The notes beneath the pieces were generated by a model. That model saw nothing but the letters and a program-made list of their open reading frames with translations, had not been told where the DNA came from and did not search any database. Below, one piece after another: positions 44,850 through 52,654 of a stretch of 60,705 nt of DNA. The stretch is from Candidatus Zhuqueibacterota bacterium (GTDB lineage Bacteria > Zhuqueibacterota > Zhuqueibacteria > Zhuqueibacterales > Zhuqueibacteraceae). The position numbers were made by a program, and so were the translations under genes. The stretch is taken from assembly GCA_022616415.1 (NCBI GenBank), contig JAKEEU010000327.1, positions 1 to 60,705 on the forward strand, written 5' to 3'. The stretch's first letter is position 1. Every line of letters begins with the position of its first letter.

Positions 44850-44921
44850 GGATTACACGCGGATCAAAAACTCACGCGGATTTTTAAAATTTTTTCCGTG
44901 TGTTTTTCGATCTGTGTAATT
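44850..44921. repeat. GATCAAAAACTCACACGGA repeat, inverted pair
   Basis: GATTACACGCGGATCAAAAA and CTCACGCGGA face TCCGTGTGTTTTTCGATCTG and TGTAAT. Single arms of the same family lie at 45081-45110 and 58438-58463. It is placed just upstream of a GxxExxY gene fragment. Confidence 0.75.
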
Positions 44922-44951
44922 AACTAATTCTAACTCAAAAGGAGGTAAGTC

Positions 44952-45110
44952 ATGAAGCTGTTGCACGAAGAATTGACCTATAAAATTCGCCAATGTATTT
45001 TTGAAGTACGAAATGGGATCGGAGCGGGTTTTGACGAAGAGACTCGGATTAAAAACGCATACGGAAACTTTTCAAGAGCTTTTCCGTGTGAGTTTTTGAT
45101 CCGTGTGTGA
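44952..45110 (+). pseudogene. GxxExxY-family N-terminal fragment truncated by a repeat
   Basis: The start has a strong AGGAGG. The first ~31 residues (MKLLHEELTYKIRQCIFEVR, then NGIGAGFDEE) match the beginning of GxxExxY (TIGR04256) proteins. After that the frame enters the CACACGGATCAAAAACT-type repeat (FPCEFLIRV) and stops at 45108. The rest of the ~125-residue family is missing. A repeat insertion or deletion ended the gene. Confidence 0.75.
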
Positions 45111-45135
45111 TCACGCTTTAATAGACGAGCATCAG

Positions 45136-46164
45136 ATGATCAATCCTTTCATCAGAACCACCGTCATCGGCAGTTATCCCTTTCCGAGCTGGCTCGAATT
45201 TGCCAGCCAACATTTCGATCACTTCGGCACGGCTGACCTCGCCGAATTGCAAGAGGATGCGGTGATCGCTGCCATCCACGATCAAGTGTCCGCCGGACTC
45301 GACGTGATTACCGACGGCGAGCAGTCGCGATTCGATTTCAATCTTTCTTTTTATGGCTATCTCGAAGGCATCAGGCAGGAAACAGCATCCCCACGCAAAT
45401 GGGGTCCGCCGGCGCATGACCAACGCGGCAAGCATGAAATCATTGGCGAGCTGCGCGCGCCACGCGGGTTGGGTGCTGTCGCAGAATTTGAAAGATTGAA
45501 ACGCCTCGCGCCGGCAGGACCGATACTCAAAGCCAGTGTGCCTGGGCCATACACCCTCAGCGGACGGCTAATTCCCAATGCTGGCTACAAAGATCGCTAT
45601 GCCGTCACCGAAGCTCTTTTGCCCATCGTGCGAAAAGAATTGGAAGATTTGGTGAAAGCGGGTTGCACGGAATTGTCTGTCGACGAGCCTTCCATGAGCT
45701 GCTATGCCTATCGCGAGGACACGAAAAGATTTGTCGATATTTTCAATCGCACCGTTGCGCCGGTCGTTGGCAAGTGCCGCCTCTCAGTGCATCTCTGTTT
45801 CGGAAATTACAAAGGCCATGCGGTGGGAAAGCGCCGCCTCGCGCCAATGTTTCCGGACTTTCTTGATTTCAAAGTGAACGAGATGCATGTGGAAATGGCC
45901 AATCGCGAATTTGCAGAGATTGACATGATTGCCCGCATAGCGGAAAAGATGAACGTGGCCGTTGGGATCGTCGATGTCAAAAGTTACTACATCGAGACGG
46001 TGGAAGACATTGTCGAGCGTATCAAGCTTTGTCTGAAATATGTTCCGGCGGAAAAGCTTTCCGTGGCGCCGGATTGTGGCTTGAGTCAAACAGCAAGATG
46101 GGCGGCGAAGCAAAAGTTGGCGAACATGGTTGAGGGAGCGAGAAAAATGAGAGAACGACTGTAG
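45136..46164 (+). CDS. Cobalamin-independent methionine synthase (MetE C-terminal domain)-like protein
   Basis: 342 residues from MINPFIRTTVIGSYPFP (45136). A GTG at 45103 would add residues from repeat DNA. The MetE-C barrel shows VITDGEQSRFDFN, LKASVPGPYTL, LSVDEPSM, zinc ligands H-x-C in VHLCFGN, and Cys in APDCGLSQTARW. It is one half the length of MetE, as in archaeal-type core methionine synthases and related methyltransferases. The substrate may be a corrinoid protein or another methyl donor. Flanked by GxxExxY fragments and followed by a repeat. Confidence 0.85.
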   Translation: MINPFIRTTVIGSYPFPSWLEFASQHFDHFGTADLAELQEDAVIAAIHDQVSAGLDVITDGEQSRFDFNLSFYGYLEGIRQETASPRKWGPPAHDQRGKHEIIGELRAPRGLGAVAEFERLKRLAPAGPILKASVPGPYTLSGRLIPNAGYKDRYAVTEALLPIVRKELEDLVKAGCTELSVDEPSMSCYAYREDTKRFVDIFNRTVAPVVGKCRLSVHLCFGNYKGHAVGKRRLAPMFPDFLDFKVNEMHVEMANREFAEIDMIARIAEKMNVAVGIVDVKSYYIETVEDIVERIKLCLKYVPAEKLSVAPDCGLSQTARWAAKQKLANMVEGARKMRERL

Positions 46165-46178
46165 TTCGCTAAAATTTC

Positions 46179-46205
46179 CCAACGGATAGAAACAACGCAA
46201 CGGAT
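46179..46205. repeat. CCAACGGAT repeat, copy 4 (single arm)
   Basis: CCAACGGATAGAAACAACGC followed by AACGGAT. Lies between the MetE-like gene and the GxxExxY/oxidoreductase frame. Confidence 0.8.
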
Positions 46206-46244
46206 GAAAAATATAAACTGAAAAAAAGAAATGGAGGAATCGAA

Positions 46245-46721
46245 ATGGATTTGATTTATGTGCAGATCATTTCGGAATTAAAACTTTGGCAATTGCATTT
46301 AGGGTTGTTGGTGAATTTCGGTCTACAAAAAGTCGAGATCGAGCGCATACCCTTCACAGAAAAAGAGAAAACAATATACGAAAATTATGATTATATCAGG
46401 GATTGTTCAGCCCAACGAGACAGGGAAATACTTGCCAGATTACGAGATGCGATTCTCTATGTCTTTGAAGTTCATGGCTTGGGTTATCACGACGTTACCT
46501 ATCGACAGATCCTCGAAAAAGAGCTTGATTTTCAACAGATCAAATACCAAAACCGAACGCCGATCGAGGTGAATTACGAAGGTGAAATCATCAGTGTCTT
46601 CAAAATGAAGCCGTTTCTTATTGAGAACCGCATTATTTGCGACATCAAGGCTCTTCACGAAAAAATTGACTTTTACGACATTGCCAAAATTCAATCTTAT
46701 TTAACAGGAAAGGATCACAAC
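46245..46721 (+). CDS. GxxExxY-family region, now in frame with the oxidoreductase
   Basis: The first 159 codons of a 639-codon frame contain GxxExxY-type sequence. LHLGLLVNFGLQKVEIERI, normally a C-terminal block, comes first. It is followed by YVFEVHGLGYHDVTYRQILE, RTPIEVNYEGE, IENRIICDIKA and YDIAKIQSYLTG. There is no stop before the oxidoreductase's own RBS and ATG (46722). The gene has lost its end, and a fusion protein is possible, but I think the downstream ATG is used. GxxExxY function is unknown in the literature I recall. Confidence 0.65.
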
Positions 46722-48164
46722 ATGAATGAAGCAAAAAATTTTTCCCAGCAACAGCGTGCGATGAATCGCCACGAGTTTTTAGGCACGACAACGGCCGCGG
46801 CAGCGTTCACCATCGTGCCACGACATGTTTTGGGCGGTCCTGGTTTCGTCCCGCCGAGTGACAAGATCAACCTCACCATGATTGGCGTGGGCGGGCAAGG
46901 CATCCATGACATGTCCCAGTTTCTCCAGATTTCTGAGGTCCAGGTGGTGGCAGTTTGCGACGTCGCGAAATACAACCATTTCAGCAATGCTCCAACTGAG
47001 GAGACGAGCGGACGCGAGCCGGCCAGACAACGGGTGGATCAACATTATGCCCAACAATCCGGCAACGGCTCTTACACCGGCTGCGCCGCTTATGCAGATT
47101 TCTACGAGATGCTTGAAAAAGAAACCGGCATCGATGCCGTCGCGGTCGCGACGACGGATAATTTGCATGCTTTTGCCGCGATGGCGGCGATCAAGAGAGG
47201 GAAGCACGTTTATTGCCAAAAGCCGCTGACCCACGATGTCTGGGAAGCGCGCCAGCTCACTCTTGCCGCGCGCGAGAAAAAGGTCATGACGCAAATGGGC
47301 AATCAAGGCCATGCCGGTGAAGGCAATCGCCTCGTCGTTGAATGGATTGCGGATGGCGCGATCGGCGCGGTGCGCGAAGCCCATTGCTGGACCGACAGAC
47401 CCGCAGGTTGGTGGCCACAGGGCGTTGATCGTCCACAGGAAACGCCCTCATTGCCTCCGACATTAGATTGGGATCGTTGGCTTGGCCCTGCTCCTTTGCG
47501 GTCTTTCCATCCTATTTATGCGCCATTCAACTGGCGTGGCTGGTGGGATTTCGGAACCGGCGCGCTGGGCGATATGGGTTGCCATATTTTGGATACGCCG
47601 GTTTGGGCACTCAACCTCGGCCATCCCACGAGTGTGCAAGCGAGCTCAACACCCGTCAACAACGAAACCGGTCCGCTTGCTTCCATGGTGTCTTATGAAT
47701 TTCCGGCTCGCGGCAAAATGCCGGCGGCGAAATTGGTTTGGTATGACGGCGGCGTGATGCCAGCGCGACCGGCTGAATTGGAAGATGGCCGGCGCTTGGG
47801 TGCCTATGACGGTGGGTGTTTATTCATCGGTGACAAGGGGAAGCTTATGTGCGCCATGTTCGGCGATCAGGCGAGATTGATTCCGGAAAGCAAAATGCAA
47901 GCTTACAAATTGCCTCCGAAAACCATCGAACGTGTGCCCGGCATTTATCAGGATTTCATTAACTCGATCAAAACCGGCAAGCCGGCCTGTTCCAATTTCG
48001 AGGTCTCCGGCCCGTTGACTGAGATTGTGCTGCTGGGCAACCTCGCCGTGCGCATGCCCGGACAACGCTTGTTGTGGGATGGCGAAAAAATGGAAGTGAA
48101 GAACGTGCCCGAGGCGAATAAATTCGTCAAGCGCGAATATCGGGAAGGCTGGAGTTTATTGTAA
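46722..48164 (+). CDS. Gfo/Idh/MocA family oxidoreductase, paralogue of the gene at 49398
   Basis: 480 residues from MNEAKNFSQQQ (46722; AGGAAAGG upstream, matching the leader of the paralogue at 49398). The signal-like N-terminus NRHEFLGTTTAAAAFTIV has Arg-His in place of Arg-Arg, one transition (CGC to CAC) from a Tat motif. Rossmann INLTMIGVGGQG; family loop VYCQKPLTHDVWEARQ (C-Q-K-P in place of C-E-K-P); C-terminal WDFGTGALGDMGCHILDT. The frame is open upstream into a GxxExxY sequence. It may be exported poorly or not at all. Probably duplicated from, or with, the gene at 49398. Confidence 0.85.
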   Translation: MNEAKNFSQQQRAMNRHEFLGTTTAAAAFTIVPRHVLGGPGFVPPSDKINLTMIGVGGQGIHDMSQFLQISEVQVVAVCDVAKYNHFSNAPTEETSGREPARQRVDQHYAQQSGNGSYTGCAAYADFYEMLEKETGIDAVAVATTDNLHAFAAMAAIKRGKHVYCQKPLTHDVWEARQLTLAAREKKVMTQMGNQGHAGEGNRLVVEWIADGAIGAVREAHCWTDRPAGWWPQGVDRPQETPSLPPTLDWDRWLGPAPLRSFHPIYAPFNWRGWWDFGTGALGDMGCHILDTPVWALNLGHPTSVQASSTPVNNETGPLASMVSYEFPARGKMPAAKLVWYDGGVMPARPAELEDGRRLGAYDGGCLFIGDKGKLMCAMFGDQARLIPESKMQAYKLPPKTIERVPGIYQDFINSIKTGKPACSNFEVSGPLTEIVLLGNLAVRMPGQRLLWDGEKMEVKNVPEANKFVKREYREGWSLL

Positions 48165-48180
48165 AAGCTATTCTCTTTCA

Positions 48181-48216
48181 AAGTGAAGTCTTTGCTAATA
48201 AAGCAAGAACTTTTCA
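48181..48216. repeat. AAGTCTTTGC hairpin repeat
   Basis: AAGTGAAGTCTTTGCT, four bases, then AAGCAAGAACTTTTCAC, which can pair. A related unit is at 12532-12565. It directly precedes the UlaG-like gene, so the start of that gene is set after it. Confidence 0.65.
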
Positions 48217-48245
48217 CGTTACAGCAAGTGTTGGGAAATTTTAAA

Positions 48246-49109
48246 ATGATTACTCCATACTTAAAAGACGACGCATTGCTCAACGACATCCGCGCCGCCG
48301 CTGCGGATCGCGAATCATTTCATCTTTGGTGGCTGGGGCAAAGCGGATTTCTGCTCCAATGGCAAGGCCGGCATCTGTTGCTCGATCCGTATCTCTCCGA
48401 TTCGTTAACCCGAAAATATGCGAACACCGACATCCCGCATATTCGCATGACCGAGCTGCTGGTCGATCCGGCGCGATTGGATTTTATCGATGTGGTGACC
48501 TCCAGCCACAACCACACCGACCACCTCGATGACGAGACGCTGATTCCATTGTTGAAGGCCAATCCGGATCTCAAGCTTGTTATCCCCGAAGCGAACAGAA
48601 AGTTTGTCGCCGAGCGGCTCGGCATCGATGAGTTCATTCCCATCGGATTGAATGATGGTGAAAGCATTGAATTAAAAAATTTCAAGTTGGCTGGCGTGCC
48701 CGCTGCGCACGAACAAATTGCACGCGATGAATTCGGGTGCTGCAAGTTCATGGGATATGTGATCGAGTTCGGCGCGTGGACCCTCTATCACAGCGGCGAT
48801 ACGGTGTGGCACGACGAAATCGTGGTGCGCCTAAAAAATTTTTCCATCGATATAGCGATCCTGCCGATCAACGGACGAGCGGTGGAGCGCAAAGTAGCCG
48901 GTAATCTCAATGCCAAAGAAGCCGCGACGCTCGCTAAGCAAATCGGCGCGCGGTTGGTGATTCCTTGCCATTACGATATGTTTGCCTTCAACACGGCTGA
49001 TCCTCGCGAATTTGCGCAAGAAGCCGAAGCTCAGGCTCAACCCTATCGGGTTTTGCAATGCGGCGAACGGTGGAGCAGCGCGGAAATATACCCCGATTTT
49101 GAACCATAG
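48246..49109 (+). CDS. MBL-fold metallohydrolase, UlaG/L-ascorbate-6-phosphate lactonase-like
   Basis: 287 residues from MITPYLKDDALL (48246). The metallo-beta-lactamase motif is VVTSSHNHTDHLDDETL (H-x-H-x-D-H). Further metal ligands: AHEQIARDEFG, LYHSGDTVWHDE and VIPCHYDMFAF. UlaG-type enzymes open phosphorylated sugar lactones. Oxidation of a sugar at C1 by neighbouring oxidoreductases would yield a lactone, so this fits the pathway. No signal peptide, so cytosolic. Followed by a repeat-like element that carries a promoter. Confidence 0.9.
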   Translation: MITPYLKDDALLNDIRAAAADRESFHLWWLGQSGFLLQWQGRHLLLDPYLSDSLTRKYANTDIPHIRMTELLVDPARLDFIDVVTSSHNHTDHLDDETLIPLLKANPDLKLVIPEANRKFVAERLGIDEFIPIGLNDGESIELKNFKLAGVPAAHEQIARDEFGCCKFMGYVIEFGAWTLYHSGDTVWHDEIVVRLKNFSIDIAILPINGRAVERKVAGNLNAKEAATLAKQIGARLVIPCHYDMFAFNTADPREFAQEAEAQAQPYRVLQCGERWSSAEIYPDFEP

Positions 49110-49176
49110 CTGGCTGAAATCCCGCTGCGCGAGGCCAATAGCAATATTGATAATCGGGGTTTGACTTTTAAAGATG

Positions 49177-49345
49177 TAAATTAAGGACAAAAAGCAATTG
49201 ACAGACGCGAAAAATAATGTTATCTTGATGCGACCCAAATGGGAGATTGGGGAGATGAAAGCTTACGAAGCTGTACGGCATTATCGCAAGAAACTGAATG
49301 AAGACAAAATGATTAGTGACAAAATATTTTTGTCCTAAATTACTT
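49177..49345. repeat. Inverted-repeat element carrying a promoter and a 27-codon frame
   Basis: AAATTAAGGACAAAAA at 49178 faces TTTTTGTCCTAAATTA at 49327-49342. Inside are TTGACA (49198-49203), a 17-bp spacer and TATCTT (49221-49226). A 27-codon frame (49255-49338, MKAYEAVRHYRKK...) follows GGGGAG. The interval 49110-49397 holds no other gene. The promoter would drive the oxidoreductase at 49398. Confidence 0.55.
49198..49226 (+). promoter_or_regulatory. Sigma-70-type promoter for the oxidoreductase at 49398
   Basis: TTGACA, exactly 17 bp, TATCTT. The same -10 hexamer and spacing occur at 31983-32011 ahead of another oxidoreductase. Confidence 0.55.
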
Positions 49346-49397
49346 TGTCTATTCATGAAGTGCTCACCCCCAAATCAAACAGGAAAGGAACCAAACT

Positions 49398-50876
49398 ATG
49401 CATGATGAGAGAGAGACCCCCAAACGCCAGGGCAGCGTCATGTCCCGTCGTCAATTCTTGGGCACAGCAGGGGCAGCGGCGGCGTTTACTATTGTGCCGC
49501 GCCGTGTGCTGGGCGGCCCAGGTTATGTGCCGCCGAGCGACAAAGTCAACCTCGCCGTGATCGGCGTCGGCGGACAAGGCACGTATGACATGACGCAGCT
49601 CATGCAACTGCCGGAGGTGCAAGTCGTCGCGGTTTGTGATGTCGCCAAAGAAATGGACTACAGCAAGTTTTATTTTGGCGGCATGAAGGGACGCGAACCG
49701 GCCAAACAACAGGTGAATGATTTCTACGCCAAGCAAACGAACAACGGCTCCTACAACGGCTGCAATGCTTACGTCGATTTCTACGACATGCTCGAAAAAG
49801 AAACCGGCATTGATGCCGTCTGCGTGTCGACCACGGACAATTTGCACGCGGTTGCGGCGATGGCAGCGATAAGGAAGAATAAGCATGTTTACTGCCAGAA
49901 GCCATTGACGCATGATGTTTGGGAAGCGCGCCAGCTCACTCTCGCCGCGCGCGAGCACAAAGTGATGACGCAAATGGGCAACCAGGGCCACGCCGGTGAG
50001 GGCAACCGCCTGATGGTGGAATGGATCGCAGATGGCGCGATTGGCGAGGTGCACGAAGTCCATTGCTGGACCGATCGTCCCGCGGGCTACTGGCCGCAAG
50101 GCATCAAGCGGCCCGACGAAACGCCGTCCTTGCCCCCCACTGTAGATTGGGATCGTTGGCTCGGGCCGGCGCCGTGGCGTTATTTCCATCCGATTTATCT
50201 TCCCTTCAATTGGCGCGGCTGGTGGGATTACGGCACCGGAGCATTGGGCGATATGGGATGTCACATCCTCGACACACCGGTGTGGGCACTTAAGCTCGGC
50301 CATCCCATCGCCGTGCAGGCCAGTTCCTCGCCGTTTACCGAAGACAGCGGCCCCATCGCCTCGATTGTGACTTTCGAATTCCCCGCACGGGGCAAAATGC
50401 CGCCGGTGAAGTTGGTGTGGTACGAAGGCGGTTTGACGCCGCCGCGACCGGCTGATCTCGAAGAAGGCCGGCGCATGGGCGATGGCAGCGGCGTGCTTTT
50501 CAATGGCACCAGAGGCAAGATCATGTGCAACACGTATGGCGAGCAGCCGCGCCTCATTCCGGAGACGAAAATGAAAGCCTACAAACAACCGCCGAAGAAG
50601 ATCAAACGCATCCTGAATGGTTTGAGCGGCATCTATGCGGACTTCATCAACGCGATTAAAACCGGCGAGCCGGCGTGCTCGAATTTCGACGTCGCCGGCC
50701 CGTTGACCGAAATCACGTTGATGGGCAATCTTGCCGTGCGCGTGAACGCGGCCTTTAATGATAAAGGTTTGCGCGGCCAACGCCTGCTGTGGGATGGCGA
50801 GAAGATGGAGGTAACGAATCTTCCCGAAGCGAACAAATACGTCCGCCGTCAATACCGCGAAGGGTGGAGTCTGTAG
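49398..50876 (+). CDS. Gfo/Idh/MocA family oxidoreductase, Tat-exported
   Basis: 492 residues. Tat motif SRRQFLGTAGAAAAF; Rossmann VNLAVIGVGGQGTYD; family loop VYCQKPLTHDVWEARQ; C-terminal WDYGTGALGDMGCHILDT and PEANKYVRRQYREGWSL. It is strongly similar to the protein at 46722 over its length but keeps the true twin arginines. It probably acts in the periplasm on a sugar or glycoside. It sits after the UlaG-like gene and is followed by a hairpin array and an attC-like cassette. Confidence 0.9.
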   Translation: MHDERETPKRQGSVMSRRQFLGTAGAAAAFTIVPRRVLGGPGYVPPSDKVNLAVIGVGGQGTYDMTQLMQLPEVQVVAVCDVAKEMDYSKFYFGGMKGREPAKQQVNDFYAKQTNNGSYNGCNAYVDFYDMLEKETGIDAVCVSTTDNLHAVAAMAAIRKNKHVYCQKPLTHDVWEARQLTLAAREHKVMTQMGNQGHAGEGNRLMVEWIADGAIGEVHEVHCWTDRPAGYWPQGIKRPDETPSLPPTVDWDRWLGPAPWRYFHPIYLPFNWRGWWDYGTGALGDMGCHILDTPVWALKLGHPIAVQASSSPFTEDSGPIASIVTFEFPARGKMPPVKLVWYEGGLTPPRPADLEEGRRMGDGSGVLFNGTRGKIMCNTYGEQPRLIPETKMKAYKQPPKKIKRILNGLSGIYADFINAIKTGEPACSNFDVAGPLTEITLMGNLAVRVNAAFNDKGLRGQRLLWDGEKMEVTNLPEANKYVRRQYREGWSL

Positions 50877-50914
50877 CTCCTACGGGCGCAGCCAGTCAGC
50901 TTGACTGGAAATAT

Positions 50915-50975
50915 GCGGGATTGATGGATTCATGGAGTGTTTGATGATTGGAGCTCTATGATCCATCAATCCCAA
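50915..50975. repeat. GGATTGAT hairpin array, copy 4 (short)
   Basis: GGGATTGATGGATTCATGGAG faces the complementary ATCCATCAATCCC. It ends directly at the GTTAGGC box. Confidence 0.7.
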
Positions 50976-51482
50976 GTTAGGCGCCGCAAGCCGAGATAAA
51001 GACCGATGCCACGATACAGAAATAGTCACGTTGGAGAGACACAATGACACACTCGGAAGTTGAGAAAGAAATTGGCAGGGTGGAACAGGAGCTGATAGAT
51101 GCGGTGGACCAAAAAGACGCCGCTACGCTAGACCGCATTATTGCTGACGACTTCTTGACTGCGGGTGAAACACTCGCAGACAAACTCGGAGATAAGAAGC
51201 TTTACGTTGGGGATTGCCTAGCCTCTGGACCTATCGAGGGCGGTTCTGCTAGTTACGATAGAATGAAACTGCGTGTATGCAGAGACAGGTTCCTGAACAG
51301 CTTCAGTAGATGAAGGCATCCATCAAGCTTGAAAACAATGAGGTGCGAAGACAAGGAGGCTGAGGCACACGGTTCCTTGAAAGCAGCACCTAACAACGGG
51401 ATCGACCGGAGCGCTCGAAGCGAGTTTCTTAACGTTCCATCAGTACCGTTCGCGCGCCCGGTCATCCCAATCGATAACAGGC
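50976..51482 (+). mobile_element. Integron-cassette-like unit with attC-like ends
   Basis: The left boundary is GTTAGGC (50976-50982), the R' form of attC. A single small gene follows (51044-51313). After it come ACCTAAC (51388-51394) and an imperfect stem GGGATCGACCGG (51398-51409) against CCGGTCATCCC (51458-51468), with an unpaired base, as in folded attC sites. The terminal GTTRRRY is degenerate (GATAACAGGC). No integrase is in the window. A lone relic cassette is the best reading. Confidence 0.5.
51044..51313 (+). pseudogene. Truncated DUF4440/SnoaL-like (NTF2-fold) protein
   Basis: 89 residues with RBS GGAGAG. VEKEIGRVEQELIDAVDQKD and IIADDFLTAGE match the N-terminal half of DUF4440 proteins. 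YDRMKLRV is the usual middle strand, after which the frame drifts into CRDRFLNSFSR and stops. Normal length is about 130. The loss of the last strands suggests a frameshift. It is carried by the cassette-like unit. Confidence 0.65.
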
Positions 51483-51492
51483 AACATGCTTC

Positions 51493-52611
51493 ATGAAGAA
51501 TTTCTTGCCGCGCCAATGTCTTGGCGGTTTGTTGTCGTTGTTGATTGGTATCTCCCATCCATCAGCGCAAACACAAGAGCGATATTCTGTTTCTGGTGTC
51601 GTTCTGGATGCTGAGACTGGACGTCCACTGCCGGATGCCAACGTGTTCTTTGCCAATACCATGATGGGCAGCGCCACCGACTCCACCGGTGGCTTCCTGA
51701 TCAGAAACGTGCCGGTGGGAACATTCGAGCTCGTGGTTTCACGGGTCGGTTATGAAGTGGCGCGACGAGAAATCTCAATGGCAAGCGAGTTGGTCATCCA
51801 GCCGGCATTTAAATTGCGCCCCATCGTTCTTTCCGCTGCGGAGGTTGAAGTGACCGCGCCGTATCCGAAAAAGTGGAAAACGCATCTCGAGCGCTTTACC
51901 GACCTTTTGTTCAGCACGACGAAAAACGCCGCGAAAGCCGAAATTCTCAATTCGCACGTTCTCGAATTTCATGAAGAGAAAGACGATCAATTTGTTGTGA
52001 CGGCCTCGGAACCGCTGGTTATTGAAAATCGAGCTCTGGGTTATAAGTTAAATTTGGTTTTGGTTGAATTCAGCGCCTCGTCGCAAAAGTTGCAATACAA
52101 AGGCTCGATCAAATTCGACGAACTCACACCTTCATCCGGCAAGCAAGCAGAAGAATGGCAAAAAAATCGGCGTCGCACTTATCAAGGCTCGTTGCGCCAT
52201 TTTCTCGCGACGATTTCCGACACAACGACCAACATCGAAATACGCCTTAAACAAGAAGGCTTCGAGATTTTTACTTTCAAATTTCCTTGGGAACGCGAAG
52301 CGCAACGCCATGCCGAGCCGCTGAGCATGGATCGGTTCTTGAAGCGCGACCAAAAATCAATTGCCCTTTATTTGGATTTTCATGATTACTTGGGCGTGCG
52401 GTATATTCATGATCGCGAAGAAAAGAGCTTTCTCAATTATCACCAATTGACGCGAGAATCCGGTGTGCAGGAATCCTGGATCATATTGGAGCACGACCCC
52501 GTGAAAATCGACCGGCAAGGCCGCTACGCCAATGATCTGGCGATTTCGAAATTCGGATATTGGGCGTGGGAGCGCCTGGCGGATATGCTGCCGTATGAGT
52601 ACGAGCCGTAA
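51493..52611 (+). CDS. Exported CarboxypepD_reg-like domain protein
   Basis: 372 residues. Signal peptide (CLGGLLSLLIGISHPSAQ). Residues ~30-110 form a carboxypeptidase-regulatory-like beta sandwich: YSVSGVVLDAETGRPLPDAN, ATDSTGGFLIRNVPVG and FELVVSRVGYEVAR. The remaining ~260 residues lack a TonB-receptor barrel and resemble the uncharacterised half of Bacteroidetes-type CarboxypepD_reg-like proteins. Likely surface or periplasmic, perhaps in sugar binding or envelope assembly. The start lies close to the end of the cassette-like unit. Confidence 0.8.
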   Translation: MKNFLPRQCLGGLLSLLIGISHPSAQTQERYSVSGVVLDAETGRPLPDANVFFANTMMGSATDSTGGFLIRNVPVGTFELVVSRVGYEVARREISMASELVIQPAFKLRPIVLSAAEVEVTAPYPKKWKTHLERFTDLLFSTTKNAAKAEILNSHVLEFHEEKDDQFVVTASEPLVIENRALGYKLNLVLVEFSASSQKLQYKGSIKFDELTPSSGKQAEEWQKNRRRTYQGSLRHFLATISDTTTNIEIRLKQEGFEIFTFKFPWEREAQRHAEPLSMDRFLKRDQKSIALYLDFHDYLGVRYIHDREEKSFLNYHQLTRESGVQESWIILEHDPVKIDRQGRYANDLAISKFGYWAWERLADMLPYEYEP

Positions 52612-52654
52612 CTCAACATTCATGTTGAGCTGTGAATTATGGAGATATCACCTC

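Noticed and set aside
45103..45135. GTG start at 45103 for the MetE-like protein
   Set aside because: The extra residues come from repeat DNA and the conserved fold begins at the ATG at 45136.
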